Below are positions 18,246-25,605 of a DNA stretch of 38,503 nucleotides, one piece after another; position 1 is the stretch's first letter; every line of letters begins with the position of its first letter. The position numbers and the translations under genes were made by a program. The notes under the pieces are model-generated. The model saw only the letters and a list, made by a program, of their open reading frames with translations. It did not search any database and was not told where the DNA came from. The stretch is from DASRDR01 sp963812945 [NCBI: uncultured Candidatus Rokubacteria bacterium]. GTDB lineage: Bacteria > Methylomirabilota > Methylomirabilia > Rokubacteriales. The DNA lies in contig CAWEXD010000014.1 of NCBI GenBank assembly GCA_963812945.1, forward strand, positions 1 to 38,503, in the 5' to 3' direction.

Positions 18246-18516
18246 GGTCGTCGCCGGCCACCTCGGCATCAGACGAGTTCGCATCGAGCTGCCGATGCGA
18301 GGGCCCGGCAAGGCTCGTGTTGTTCTTCCCAGGGCAGTTCTGCCATAATTCTTGCGGCTTTGCTGGCGCGGTCCGGGCGCCATCACTCCCGATGGCTCTC
18401 GCGAATTGCGAGCCGGTGGTCAAGGAGGCTCCGCCTCACGCATGTTCTTCGGAGGACCCGGCATTCGTGGCCATCGCGACGCGCGCGGCATGGGCGGCAA
18501 CGCGCCGTCGCGGCCC

Positions 18517-18577
18517 TCTCCGCCGTATCGCCCGGGGGCTCGGCGCGGAGGGCGCGAGCCTGTGGCGGTTATCGACG
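18517..18577 (+). repeat. 61-bp partial copy of the kinase GAF-region sequence
   Basis: This block matches 20011-20071, inside the histidine-kinase gene, at about 56 of 61 bases. In the corresponding frame it encodes LRRIARGLGAEGASLWRLST against LRRIAQGLGAEGASLWRFST in the kinase. It lies 85 bp upstream of the kinase start. It is either a scar of duplication within this locus or the last trace of a second, related sensor kinase gene. Confidence 0.7.
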
Positions 18578-18661
18578 GAGGCCACGTGCCCCAACGGGAA
18601 GGCGTGGCACCCCTCGACCGGCAGTCTGGCTTTTGGAGGCTCGCCACGATGACTGGCCCGG

Positions 18662-21600
18662 ATGCCTGAGCGGCCGGTGAACATTCGCCAGGGGTGTCTC
18701 AAGAGCCACCTCTCCGTGGCGGCGCTGGCGCTCTGGATGCTCTTGGCCGGGTCCGGGCTGGCCGTGGGTCAACCAGTCCCCTCGACGGGAGGTCCACCGC
18801 CCTCGGACCCCCGCCCGGTGCCGGACGGCCCGGGGAAGGCCCGCCGGGTGCTCCTCCTCTTCGGCGCGCCGCGATTGACCCCGGCCATCGAGGCTGTCGA
18901 CACGGCGATTCGATCGACGATCGAGTCCCGATCGCCGATCCCGGTCACCTTCTACACCGAATATCTGGACTTCACCCTCTTCGGCGGCGACGAACCCCAG
19001 CCCGAGCTGCGCGCGTTGCTCGGGCGAAAGTACGCCACCCGCCCCATCGACCTGATCGTGGCGCTCGCCAGCCGTCCGCTCCGCGTCGCCCTGCGCAACC
19101 GGAAGGACCTCTTCTCGAACGCGCCCGTCGTCTTCGTGAGCGTGGACTCGAAGGCCGCCGCCGACCTTCGGCTCGATGCCGACGTCACGGGCACATGGCT
19201 CCACATTGGCTGGACGGAGACGCTCGACCTGGCGCGCCGCCTCCAGCCCGATATCCGACGAGCGGTCGTGATCGGGGGTGTGACGCCCGCCGATCGGGTC
19301 TGGCTGGATCAGGCGCGCCAGCAGCTCGGCATGCGGTCTGGATCGGTCGAGGTCGAGTATCTCGCCGGTCTCGGCCTGGAGGACGTCCTGAAGGCGGTCG
19401 CCGCCCTCCCGACGCGGACGGTTGTCCTGGTCGGTCCCTTCCTGCGCGACGTGACCGGGCGCGATTTTGTCATGCCGGAGGCGATCGGACGGATCGCCGC
19501 GTCGTCCAGCGTGCCCACCTACGGCGTCATGGACAGTGCTGTGGGAGCCGGCGCCGTCGGAGGGCATGTGGTGAGCTTCGAGGCTCATGGTCGCACCGCG
19601 GCGGACCTGGCGCTCCGGGTCCTGGCGGGCGAGCGGCCGCCACCGACGGAGGCGAGCACCACCGTCTCCATGGTCGACGCACGCCAGCTCACGCGCTGGC
19701 ACCTCGATGCACGACGGCTGCCCGCCGGCACTGTCGTCCGGTTCCGAGAGCCCTCCCTGTGGGAGCAACACCGTTGGGCGATCATCTTGGCCCTGAGTGT
19801 CCTCGCTGGCCAGACGCTCGTCGTCGCGGCGCTGCTCTTCGAGCGGCGCCGTCGGCAGCGTGCGCAGGCGGCGCTTGAGGACCGCCTGCGCTTCGAGACG
19901 CTGCTGACCGAGATCGCCGCCGGCTTCGCCGACCCGCCGGGCGGCGTGCTGCGGGAGCCTGACCGAACAGCCCGTCCAGCGGACAGCGTCGACGACTTGA
20001 TCCGCGAAGGTCTCCGTCGTATCGCCCAGGGGCTCGGCGCGGAGGGCGCGAGCCTGTGGCGCTTCTCGACCTCAGGGGCGTCGTTGACCGTCTCCTGGTC
20101 GCAACCGGGGCTCAGCGCCCCGCCCGCGGAGGTCTCGCTCGATGACTTTCCTTTCCTGCGGACGAGGGTGATGCAGGGCGAGACCCTGCGGCTCCTGAGC
20201 CTGGACGAGCTGCCATCCGAGGCCAGCGTCGATCGGCAGAGTTTTACGCGATACGAGGTCCGGTCGTTGGTCGCGGTCCCACTGGAGGCCGCCGACCCGG
20301 ATCGCCGGACGATCTCCTGCCTGACCCTGCGGAACGGGAGAACGTGGCCGGACGACGTCGTTCAGCGTCTCCGGACGGTCGGAGAGGTGTTCGCGGGCGC
20401 GCTCGCGCGGGCCCAGGCGGAAGCCGCGCTGAGCGAGAGCGAGGCGCGGTTTCGCTCCATGGCCAACAACGCGCCTGTCCTCATCTGGATGTCCGGTCTC
20501 GACAAGGGCTGCACGTTCTTCAACAAGGGCTGGCTGGACTTCACGGGACGCCCCATGGCGAAGGAGCTGGGCAGTGGATGGGTCGACGGCGTGCACCCCG
20601 ATGATGTCGACCGCTGTCTCGAAACCTACGTGAGCGCCTTCGACCTTCGACACCCGTTCTCGATGGAATACCGCCTGCGCCGGCACGATGGGCAGTACCG
20701 CACCATCGTGGATAGAGGCGTGCCGCGGTTCGCGCCGGACGGGACGCTTGTCGGGTACATCGGGTGCGCCGACGACATCACCGAGCGCAAGCGAGGCGAG
20801 GAGCTGCCGCGGCAGGTGCTCGACGCGGCGCCGAACGCGATGATCATGGTCAATCAGGATGGCCGGATCACCCTGGTGAACGCCGCCGTGGAGACGGTGT
20901 TCGGCTACGCCCGCGAGGAGCTCATCGGGTCCGCCATCGAGATCCTGGTCCCCGAGCGTGTGCGGTCTCACCACCCGGGCGATCGCACCCACTACTTCGC
21001 CGATCCCAGTGTGCGGATGATGGGCGCGGGGCGCGAGCTCTACGGTCGTCGCAAGGATGGGAGCGCGGTGCCGGTCGAGATCGGGCTCACCCCCATCCAG
21101 ACGCCGGAAGGGCTGTTCGTGCTGGCATCCGTCATTGACATCACCGCGCGAAAGGCCGCCGAGCTGGAGGCGGAGCGGCATCGCGCGGAGCTCGCCCATG
21201 TCGCGCGCATCTCCACCATGGGCCAGCTCGCGACGTCGCTGGCCCACGAGCTGAACCAGCCGCTCACGGCGATCCTGGCAAACGCGCAGACCGCCCAGGA
21301 GTGGCTTTCGCGCGCCTCCCCCGACCTCGCGGAGATCCGGGAGACGGTGGACGACATCATCACGGAGGACATCCGGGCGAGCGAGGTGATCCGGCGGATG
21401 CGCGGGCTGCTCCGGAAGGGTGAGCTGCGATCGGATGCCGTCGACCTCAATGAGCTTGCCCGCGATGTCACCCGGCTGATCGCCAATGATGCCCTGCTCC
21501 GGGGTGCCTCGATCGAGTGCGACCTGTGGCCGGCCCTGCCGACGGTCCGGGGCGATGCGGTCCAGTTCCAGCAGGTCCTGCTGAACCTGCTCGTCAACGG

Positions 21601-21916
21601 CCTCCACGCGGTGACCGAGCAACCCTCACCCCGGCGCCGGGTGATCGTGCGCACGGCGAGCCGGGATGGCGGCGTCGAGGTGTCCGTGCAGGACACGGGC
21701 AAGGGCATCGCCGAGAGCGACCTGCAGCAGGTCTTCGCGCCGTTCTACAGCACGAAGGGCGAGGGGCTTGGGGTGGGGCTGTCCATCAGCCGGTCGATCG
21801 TCGAGACGTACGGCGGCCGGATCTGGGCCGAGAACAACCCCGATGGCGGCGCGATCTTCCGGATTCGCCTGCCGGCCAGCTCCACCGCCGCGGAAACCAC
21901 CGGACCACCCCGCTGA
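18662..21916 (+). CDS. Sensor histidine kinase with ABC-type substrate-binding, GAF and two PAS domains
   Basis: 1084 residues. A signal or first membrane segment lies at ~17-36. A periplasmic domain (~60-350) resembles ABC-transporter substrate-binding proteins of the PF04392 type (LLLFGAPR..., VVFVSVDSKAAADL, AVVIGGVTPADRVWL). A transmembrane helix follows (~371-394), then a GAF domain (~440-585), PAS (~592-712) and PAS (~715-835). The HisKA domain carries phospho-acceptor His862 in the H-box LAHELNQPLTA, and the HATPase has N979 (N-box), DTGKGI (1011-1016) and a GEGLGVGLSI G2 box. It should sense a ligand outside the inner membrane and phosphorylate the FixJ-like regulator whose gene follows directly. 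No receiver domain is fused. The ATG at 18662 has no strong ribosome site; GTG 18677 is an alternative. Confidence 0.92.
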   Translation: MPERPVNIRQGCLKSHLSVAALALWMLLAGSGLAVGQPVPSTGGPPPSDPRPVPDGPGKARRVLLLFGAPRLTPAIEAVDTAIRSTIESRSPIPVTFYTEYLDFTLFGGDEPQPELRALLGRKYATRPIDLIVALASRPLRVALRNRKDLFSNAPVVFVSVDSKAAADLRLDADVTGTWLHIGWTETLDLARRLQPDIRRAVVIGGVTPADRVWLDQARQQLGMRSGSVEVEYLAGLGLEDVLKAVAALPTRTVVLVGPFLRDVTGRDFVMPEAIGRIAASSSVPTYGVMDSAVGAGAVGGHVVSFEAHGRTAADLALRVLAGERPPPTEASTTVSMVDARQLTRWHLDARRLPAGTVVRFREPSLWEQHRWAIILALSVLAGQTLVVAALLFERRRRQRAQAALEDRLRFETLLTEIAAGFADPPGGVLREPDRTARPADSVDDLIREGLRRIAQGLGAEGASLWRFSTSGASLTVSWSQPGLSAPPAEVSLDDFPFLRTRVMQGETLRLLSLDELPSEASVDRQSFTRYEVRSLVAVPLEAADPDRRTISCLTLRNGRTWPDDVVQRLRTVGEVFAGALARAQAEAALSESEARFRSMANNAPVLIWMSGLDKGCTFFNKGWLDFTGRPMAKELGSGWVDGVHPDDVDRCLETYVSAFDLRHPFSMEYRLRRHDGQYRTIVDRGVPRFAPDGTLVGYIGCADDITERKRGEELPRQVLDAAPNAMIMVNQDGRITLVNAAVETVFGYAREELIGSAIEILVPERVRSHHPGDRTHYFADPSVRMMGAGRELYGRRKDGSAVPVEIGLTPIQTPEGLFVLASVIDITARKAAELEAERHRAELAHVARISTMGQLATSLAHELNQPLTAILANAQTAQEWLSRASPDLAEIRETVDDIITEDIRASEVIRRMRGLLRKGELRSDAVDLNELARDVTRLIANDALLRGASIECDLWPALPTVRGDAVQFQQVLLNLLVNGLHAVTEQPSPRRRVIVRTASRDGGVEVSVQDTGKGIAESDLQQVFAPFYSTKGEGLGVGLSISRSIVETYGGRIWAENNPDGGAIFRIRLPASSTAAETTGPPR

Positions 21917-22530
21917 TCTTCCTGGTTGACGACGACGCGGGCGTCCGCAAGGCGCTCGTGCGGATGCTCCGTGCGGCCGGGCACGCGGTCGAGGCGTTCG
22001 CCTCGGCCCGCGAGTTCCTGGCCCGGGAGCGGGACGAGGGGCCGGGCTGTCTCGTGCTCGACCTTCGCATGCCGGGTATGACCGGGCTCGAGCTGCAGGA
22101 CGCCCTGGAGCGCGCTGGCTATGCCATTCCGGTCGTCTTCGTCAGCGGCCACGGGGATATCCCGGCGAGCGTGAAGGCCATGAAGGCCGGGGCGATCGAT
22201 TTCCTCACGAAGCCGGTACAGAACCGCGACCTGCTCCAGGCCATCGAGCGGGCCCTGGCTCGCGACCGCGCGGCGCGGGCCACCCGGGTCGAGCGAGACG
22301 CGGCCCGGGCCGAGCAGCACGCGGCCCGGGCGCGCGTGGCACGCCTGACTCCGCGGGAGCGCCAGGTGTGCGCGCTCGTCGCCACTGGCATGCTGAACAA
22401 GCAGATCGCCGCCGAGCTGGGCACCGGCGAGAAGAACATCAAGCTTCACCGCGCCCACGTCATGGAGAAGCTCGGGGTGGGCTCGGTCGCCGAGCTCGTC
22501 CGCCTCGTCGACCGGGCCGGCCTCGCCTGA
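21913..22530 (+). CDS. FixJ/NarL-type response regulator lacking a standard start codon
   Basis: From the CTG at 21913 this is 205 residues: a receiver domain with the acidic pair in FLVDDDAG, phospho-acceptor Asp50 in CLVLDLRMPGM and the conserved Lys100 in LTKPVQ. A basic, Ala-rich linker (112-143) leads to a LuxR-type helix-turn-helix (LTPRERQVCALVATG to ~203). No in-frame ATG, GTG or TTG lies close upstream of IFLVDDD, and the next one downstream would delete the acidic pocket. The CTG overlaps the kinase TGA (CTGA), so initiation may be non-canonical and coupled, or the original start was lost by mutation, or the assembly is wrong here. It is the evident partner of the kinase and could bind the dyads at 18.2 and 23.4 kb. 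Confidence 0.85.
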   Translation: MIFLVDDDAGVRKALVRMLRAAGHAVEAFASAREFLARERDEGPGCLVLDLRMPGMTGLELQDALERAGYAIPVVFVSGHGDIPASVKAMKAGAIDFLTKPVQNRDLLQAIERALARDRAARATRVERDAARAEQHAARARVARLTPRERQVCALVATGMLNKQIAAELGTGEKNIKLHRAHVMEKLGVGSVAELVRLVDRAGLA

Positions 22531-22541
22531 CCTCGCCCGCT

Positions 22542-22556
22542 CCGAGCCACGCTCGG
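22542..22556. terminator. Short hairpin between convergent regulator genes
   Basis: CCGAGC and GCTCGG form a 6-bp stem with a 3-nt loop, just after the response-regulator stop and before the convergent receiver-protein stop. There is no T-run. It could serve as a weak bidirectional terminator. Confidence 0.35.
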
Positions 22557-22636
22557 CGAGTCGGGCAACGGAGCTAGGGCAGCTACACGAGCATCGGCTT
22601 GGCGCGTGCCGCGATCGCTCTCGAGTCTGCCGGAGG

Positions 22637-23014
22637 CTAGCCGTTCACCGAGCGTCGGATCGCGTGTCCGACGGCCTCGATCAACGCGGACCGGTCGATT
22701 GGCTTGCGGAGCCAGGTGGCGACGCCGGCGCCCGCCAATGCCTCCCGGGTCCGTGCGTCGTCCGCCGCCGTGATGAACACGGTCGCGATCGCCGCGCCGC
22801 GCTCGACCAGCATCCGGCTCAGCTCCACCCCGCTCATCCCCGTCAAATTGAGGTCGAGAACGAGGCAGTCCGGCGTCTCCCCAGGTGAGCGGGCAAGGAA
22901 CTCCTCAGCGCACTCGAACGTCATCACCCTGAACCCTGCGGAGCGCAGAGCGCGGGCGAGCGCCTTCCGGACTGGCGCGTCATCCTCGATGAGCGCGACC
23001 GTGTGCAGGGTCAC
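22637..23014 (-). CDS. Single-domain response regulator (receiver only)
   Basis: 125 residues from the GTG at 23014, which has GGAGGGG nine bases upstream. The frame stays open to 23182, but that extension is Arg/Pro-rich and not domain-like. The chain is a bare receiver: acidic residues in LIEDDAP, phospho-acceptor Asp54 in CLVLDLNLTGM, a Thr in TVFITAADD and the conserved Lys in WLRKPID. There is no output domain. It is convergent with the FixJ-like gene, and could act as a phosphate sink, an intermediate in a phosphorelay or a protein-binding switch for the adjacent kinase. The close match of its second half to the FixJ-like receiver suggests they are related. Confidence 0.85.
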   Translation of the reverse strand: MTLHTVALIEDDAPVRKALARALRSAGFRVMTFECAEEFLARSPGETPDCLVLDLNLTGMSGVELSRMLVERGAAIATVFITAADDARTREALAGAGVATWLRKPIDRSALIEAVGHAIRRSVNG

Positions 23015-23145
23015 GCCGGCGGTCCCCTCCGGTTCGCTCCGCGCCCGCGATGGCCGCATGCCTCGAACGCGCCGGTTGGCCGGCGGCGACCGGCGGCCTG
23101 GCTCGGCGCGCGGTCGACGCCAAGCGCGGCGCCCGAGCTGCTGAG

Positions 23146-23289
23146 GCGTCGGGCCTCTTCGGTCACCCGGGTCGTTCCCCACACGCCAATCACGCGGAGA
23201 GCCTCCGCCCGGGACAGGCCTCTGAGGTTGCTGATGTCCCGGAAGCCTTCAGCGTCCCCCAACACGTGCACCGCACCTCGATCTATCGT
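23146..23289 (-). pseudogene. Possible remnant of a GAF-domain sensor gene
   Basis: Minus-strand translation gives about 48 residues with TIDRGAVHVLGDAEG and AEALRVIGV. This spacing is reminiscent of the strand order in GAF domains of bacterial sensor kinases, where a VHVxD motif is followed about 25 residues later by a hydrophobic strand. The reading frame continues on both sides without a recognisable start or other domains. The match is from memory of the family pattern, so this is tentative. Confidence 0.3.
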
Positions 23290-23365
23290 CGGTGGCGACC
23301 GGTGATCCAGGCGGCGATGGCACGTTCTGGACGCGATGGTGGGGCACGCCCGGGAATGTCCGCTA

Positions 23366-23446
23366 CTGGACCAAGGTCCAGCCCGGTACTGGACCAAGGT
23401 CCAGTTGATCGGTCTCATCCGCGATGCGAGAAACGATGTCGGCAGC
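23366..23446 (+). promoter_or_regulatory. Tandem perfect dyads and right copy of the element
   Basis: CTGGACCAAGGTCCAG, a perfect 7+7 palindrome around AA, occurs at 23366-23381 and again at 23389-23404, a 23-bp repeat distance of about two helical turns. The second one is followed directly by TTGATC and by the block shared with 18188-18245. The element points toward the glycine-zipper gene and ends 105 nt before its ATG. Two phased palindromes abutting a -35-like hexamer are typical of activator or repressor sites; no good -10 is visible at 17-18 nt. The adjacent FixJ-like regulator is the obvious candidate binder. Confidence 0.6.
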
Positions 23447-23551
23447 TGCGCGACCTGGACGCCTCGGTGTCCGGAGCGTGCGAGACCCGTGACGGTGTGC
23501 GTCGCGCAGAGTGGCTGGTCGCCGATCAACGCGCGATGGGGGAAACGTCTC

Positions 23552-24334
23552 ATGGGACCCAAGCAGGCCTGTGCGGGCGCGCGGAGGAACACGCCAACGC
23601 TGGTGTTCATCGCGGGCATCGTGATCCTCATGCTGGCCGGGATGTTCCTGCCGCGAGTGGGATGGACCCAGGTGGGCCGTCGTGGACCTCCGGTCAGTCC
23701 CGGAGCGTACGGCGCCCCCTCCGGCGGCTATGGCGCGCCGGGAGGCGGGTACGGCTATCAGGGCGGTTCGGCGCCGGCGCCCCCGGCCTACCCCCGGGCC
23801 GGCTACGGCGCACCAGCACCGCAATACGCGCCTGGCGGATATGGACCTCCCGGCTCCCTGCCACAAGGGTACGCCCCGCCGGCCTATCAGCAGCCCTACG
23901 CCTATCCCCCTCCGGGGCAGAACCTACAGCAAGCGGCGGCGACCCAGACGCAGTGCCAGTCATGGGCGAGCGCGCAATCGGGGTACAACCCGAACGCGCC
24001 AGGCAGCCCGGGCACGACGGTAGCGACAGGCCAGGTCGCGATGGCGGGTGGACGGTCGGTCGTCCGGGGTGGCGCGCGGGGGGCCGCCGCAGGCGCAGCG
24101 GGGGGCGCGGCCGGCGCGGCCGTCCAGGGTGAGGATACCGGGAAGACCGCCGCGACGGGCGCGGCGGCGGGAGCTGCCGTCGGGGGGGTGATGGGCGGGG
24201 TCAAGCGGCGAGACCAGCGGTCCGCCGAAATGCAGCAACAGAACCAGGCGCTGCAGCAGCAGAGCCAGCAAAGCGTCGCCTATAGCCGCGCCCTGGAGGC
24301 ATGTCTGGCGGGGCAAGGCTACACCGTGCGCTAG
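23552..24334 (+). CDS. Secreted Pro/Gly/Tyr-rich protein with glycine zipper
   Basis: 260 residues from an ATG with a GGGGGAAA ribosome site. A hydrophobic segment (~16-33) is a signal peptide or anchor. Residues 44-125 are low-complexity Pro/Gly/Tyr/Ala. A short conserved block follows (CQSWASAQSGYNPNAPG, 135-151), then a long Gly/Ala glycine-zipper stretch (~167-216) that could insert in a membrane, a Gln-rich segment (~221-241) and a conserved tail EACLAGQGYTVR. It is a paralogue of the protein encoded at 24904-25497, which lacks the zipper. Probably envelope-associated; function unknown. The upstream dyads suggest control by the nearby two-component system. Confidence 0.72.
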   Translation: MGPKQACAGARRNTPTLVFIAGIVILMLAGMFLPRVGWTQVGRRGPPVSPGAYGAPSGGYGAPGGGYGYQGGSAPAPPAYPRAGYGAPAPQYAPGGYGPPGSLPQGYAPPAYQQPYAYPPPGQNLQQAAATQTQCQSWASAQSGYNPNAPGSPGTTVATGQVAMAGGRSVVRGGARGAAAGAAGGAAGAAVQGEDTGKTAATGAAAGAAVGGVMGGVKRRDQRSAEMQQQNQALQQQSQQSVAYSRALEACLAGQGYTVR

Positions 24335-24346
24335 AGGAGAAAACGC

Positions 24347-24772
24347 ATGAGTCAGTGGATCCGGTGGGCAGGACGTGGCTGGCTAGTGATCGGCCTGTGC
24401 GCGACGGCGCCAGGCATGGCAGGGGCGGCGGAGTTGGACGGCTCGGCCCCGATCCTCTGTGTCGTCATGGGCCTCACCGAGTGCGATCGCTGGGGGGCGT
24501 GCGAGCGGGTCGGACGGGAGGTTCTGGAGCTTCCGCCGTTCGTGCGGGTAAACGTGGCCGCGAAGGCCCTCGAGGCGATGGATGGGTCGGGCCGCACGAC
24601 GGCGATCCACTCGTCAGCGCTGGTGAAGGAGCAGGCGCGGCTGATCCTCCAGGGCGGCGAGAACGGGCGGGCCTGGAGTCTTGTGATCGACCAGAAAACG
24701 GGCGAGATGACGGCCGCGGTCGCCGACCACGATGGCGGCTTCCTCATCGCTGGCGTCTGCACGCTGCCATAG
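24347..24772 (+). CDS. Small secreted protein of unknown function
   Basis: 141 residues with a signal peptide (hydrophobic core ~11-22, cleavage near AGAAE). The mature chain has four cysteines (in PILCVVMGLTEC, GACERVG and near the end in AGVCTLP), suggesting two disulfides. There is no low-complexity sequence and no domain I can name. Its ATG is 13 bp after the upstream stop, with GGAGAAAA as ribosome site. It lies between the two paralogous Pro/Gly/Tyr-rich proteins, so the three may work together at the cell envelope. Confidence 0.7.
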   Translation: MSQWIRWAGRGWLVIGLCATAPGMAGAAELDGSAPILCVVMGLTECDRWGACERVGREVLELPPFVRVNVAAKALEAMDGSGRTTAIHSSALVKEQARLILQGGENGRAWSLVIDQKTGEMTAAVADHDGGFLIAGVCTLP

Positions 24773-24903
24773 CCGAGACCAGGGGAGTCAGCAGCAGTGC
24801 TGCCTCTACGAGCAGCGCCAGGCCCACCTGTGGGCGGGGCGATGAGCGGACCGTGTCTCTGCCCGAACTCGCCCGCGAGGCGACCAGAGAAACGAGGAGA
24901 GCG

Positions 24904-25497
24904 ATGAAGATTCGAGCAGTGGTGACGGCGATCGTGGTCCTGGTGGTGGCCGGCGCGCTCTGGCCGCGAGTGGGGACGGCTCAGCCGGTCCGTCCGGCGG
25001 GGCCGCCTGCCTGGCAGCAGCAAGGAGGCGCGCCGCTCCCGCCGGGCGGTTACCCGGCTCCGGGCGCGTACGCCCCACCGCCCGGTGGCTACCCGGCACC
25101 CGCCGGTCCGGCACCGGGTTGTCCACCAGCGGCAAGCTACGCGCCATCCGGGGATCTCGCCCTGAACGTCCCGCCTCCAGCCTATCAACCGCCCTATGCC
25201 TATCCCCAGCAGGGGCAGAACCCGCAGCAGGCCACGACCGACCAGAGCGAGTGTGGGGCGTGGGCGTCTCGGCAAACGGGATTCGACCCGAACGCGCCGG
25301 GCGGCCCCTCCTCCGGGGTGGGCGCTGCCGGCGCGTCGTCCCCTCCTGGGGTGTTCGGCGGGATCCAGCGGCGGGAGGAGCGGCGGGACGTGCGGCGGCA
25401 GCAGCTGGTCGGGCAGAACGCGGCCGGTTCCCAGCAGGACGGGTACATACGGGCACTGAACGCCTGCCTGACCGCCCGGGGCTACACGGTGCGCTAG
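24904..25497 (+). CDS. Secreted Pro/Gly/Tyr-rich protein without glycine zipper
   Basis: 197 residues with a clear signal peptide (MKIRAVVTAIVVLVVAGALW, cleavage near GTAQP) and a GAGGAGA ribosome site. A Pro/Gly/Tyr/Ala-rich segment (~30-105) leads to the conserved block CGAWASRQTGFDPNAPG (117-133) and a basic Arg/Gln-rich linker, and it ends NACLTARGYTVR. The PPAYQxPYAYP segment, the CxxWA block and the ACLxxxGYTVR tail match the protein at 23552-24334 closely, but the ~50-residue glycine zipper is absent. The two conserved cysteines may pair. Function unknown. Confidence 0.72.
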   Translation: MKIRAVVTAIVVLVVAGALWPRVGTAQPVRPAGPPAWQQQGGAPLPPGGYPAPGAYAPPPGGYPAPAGPAPGCPPAASYAPSGDLALNVPPPAYQPPYAYPQQGQNPQQATTDQSECGAWASRQTGFDPNAPGGPSSGVGAAGASSPPGVFGGIQRREERRDVRRQQLVGQNAAGSQQDGYIRALNACLTARGYTVR

Positions 25498-25605
25498 CCC
25501 GATCCCGGTCGTGAGGCCAGGGGACTGCAGAGAGACCAGGCGATCCACACGGCGCGGGTCGGCGCGTGTGAGTCGTCGGAAAAGCGAAGGGCGAGGAGGA
25601 GAGTG

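Larger units (their letters stand above)
18024..18661. other. Long intergenic region between divergent hydrolase and kinase genes
   Basis: 638 bp with no convincing protein gene. It holds the left copy of the dyad element (18188-18245), a short ORF with a strong ribosome site (18004-18126, minus) and a 61-bp copy of part of the downstream kinase gene (18517-18577). The promoters of both flanking genes must lie here, but no clear -35/-10 pair was found. Confidence 0.5.
23015..23551. other. Intergenic region with dyads and possible GAF remnant
   Basis: 537 bp without a convincing intact gene. It contains a minus-strand stretch (23146-23289) whose translation looks like part of a GAF domain, then two tandem perfect dyads and the right copy of the 61-bp element (23386-23446). 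The leader of the glycine-zipper gene follows. Confidence 0.45.

Noticed and set aside
23015-23182. N-terminal extension of the receiver-only protein
   Set aside because: Arg/Pro-rich and not domain-like; GTG 23014 has a good ribosome site and starts at the usual first receiver strand.
23571-25500. Pro/Gly/Tyr repeats as CRISPR-like or tandem DNA repeats
   Set aside because: The DNA repeats only reflect low-complexity protein sequence; no regular direct repeat with spacers is present.
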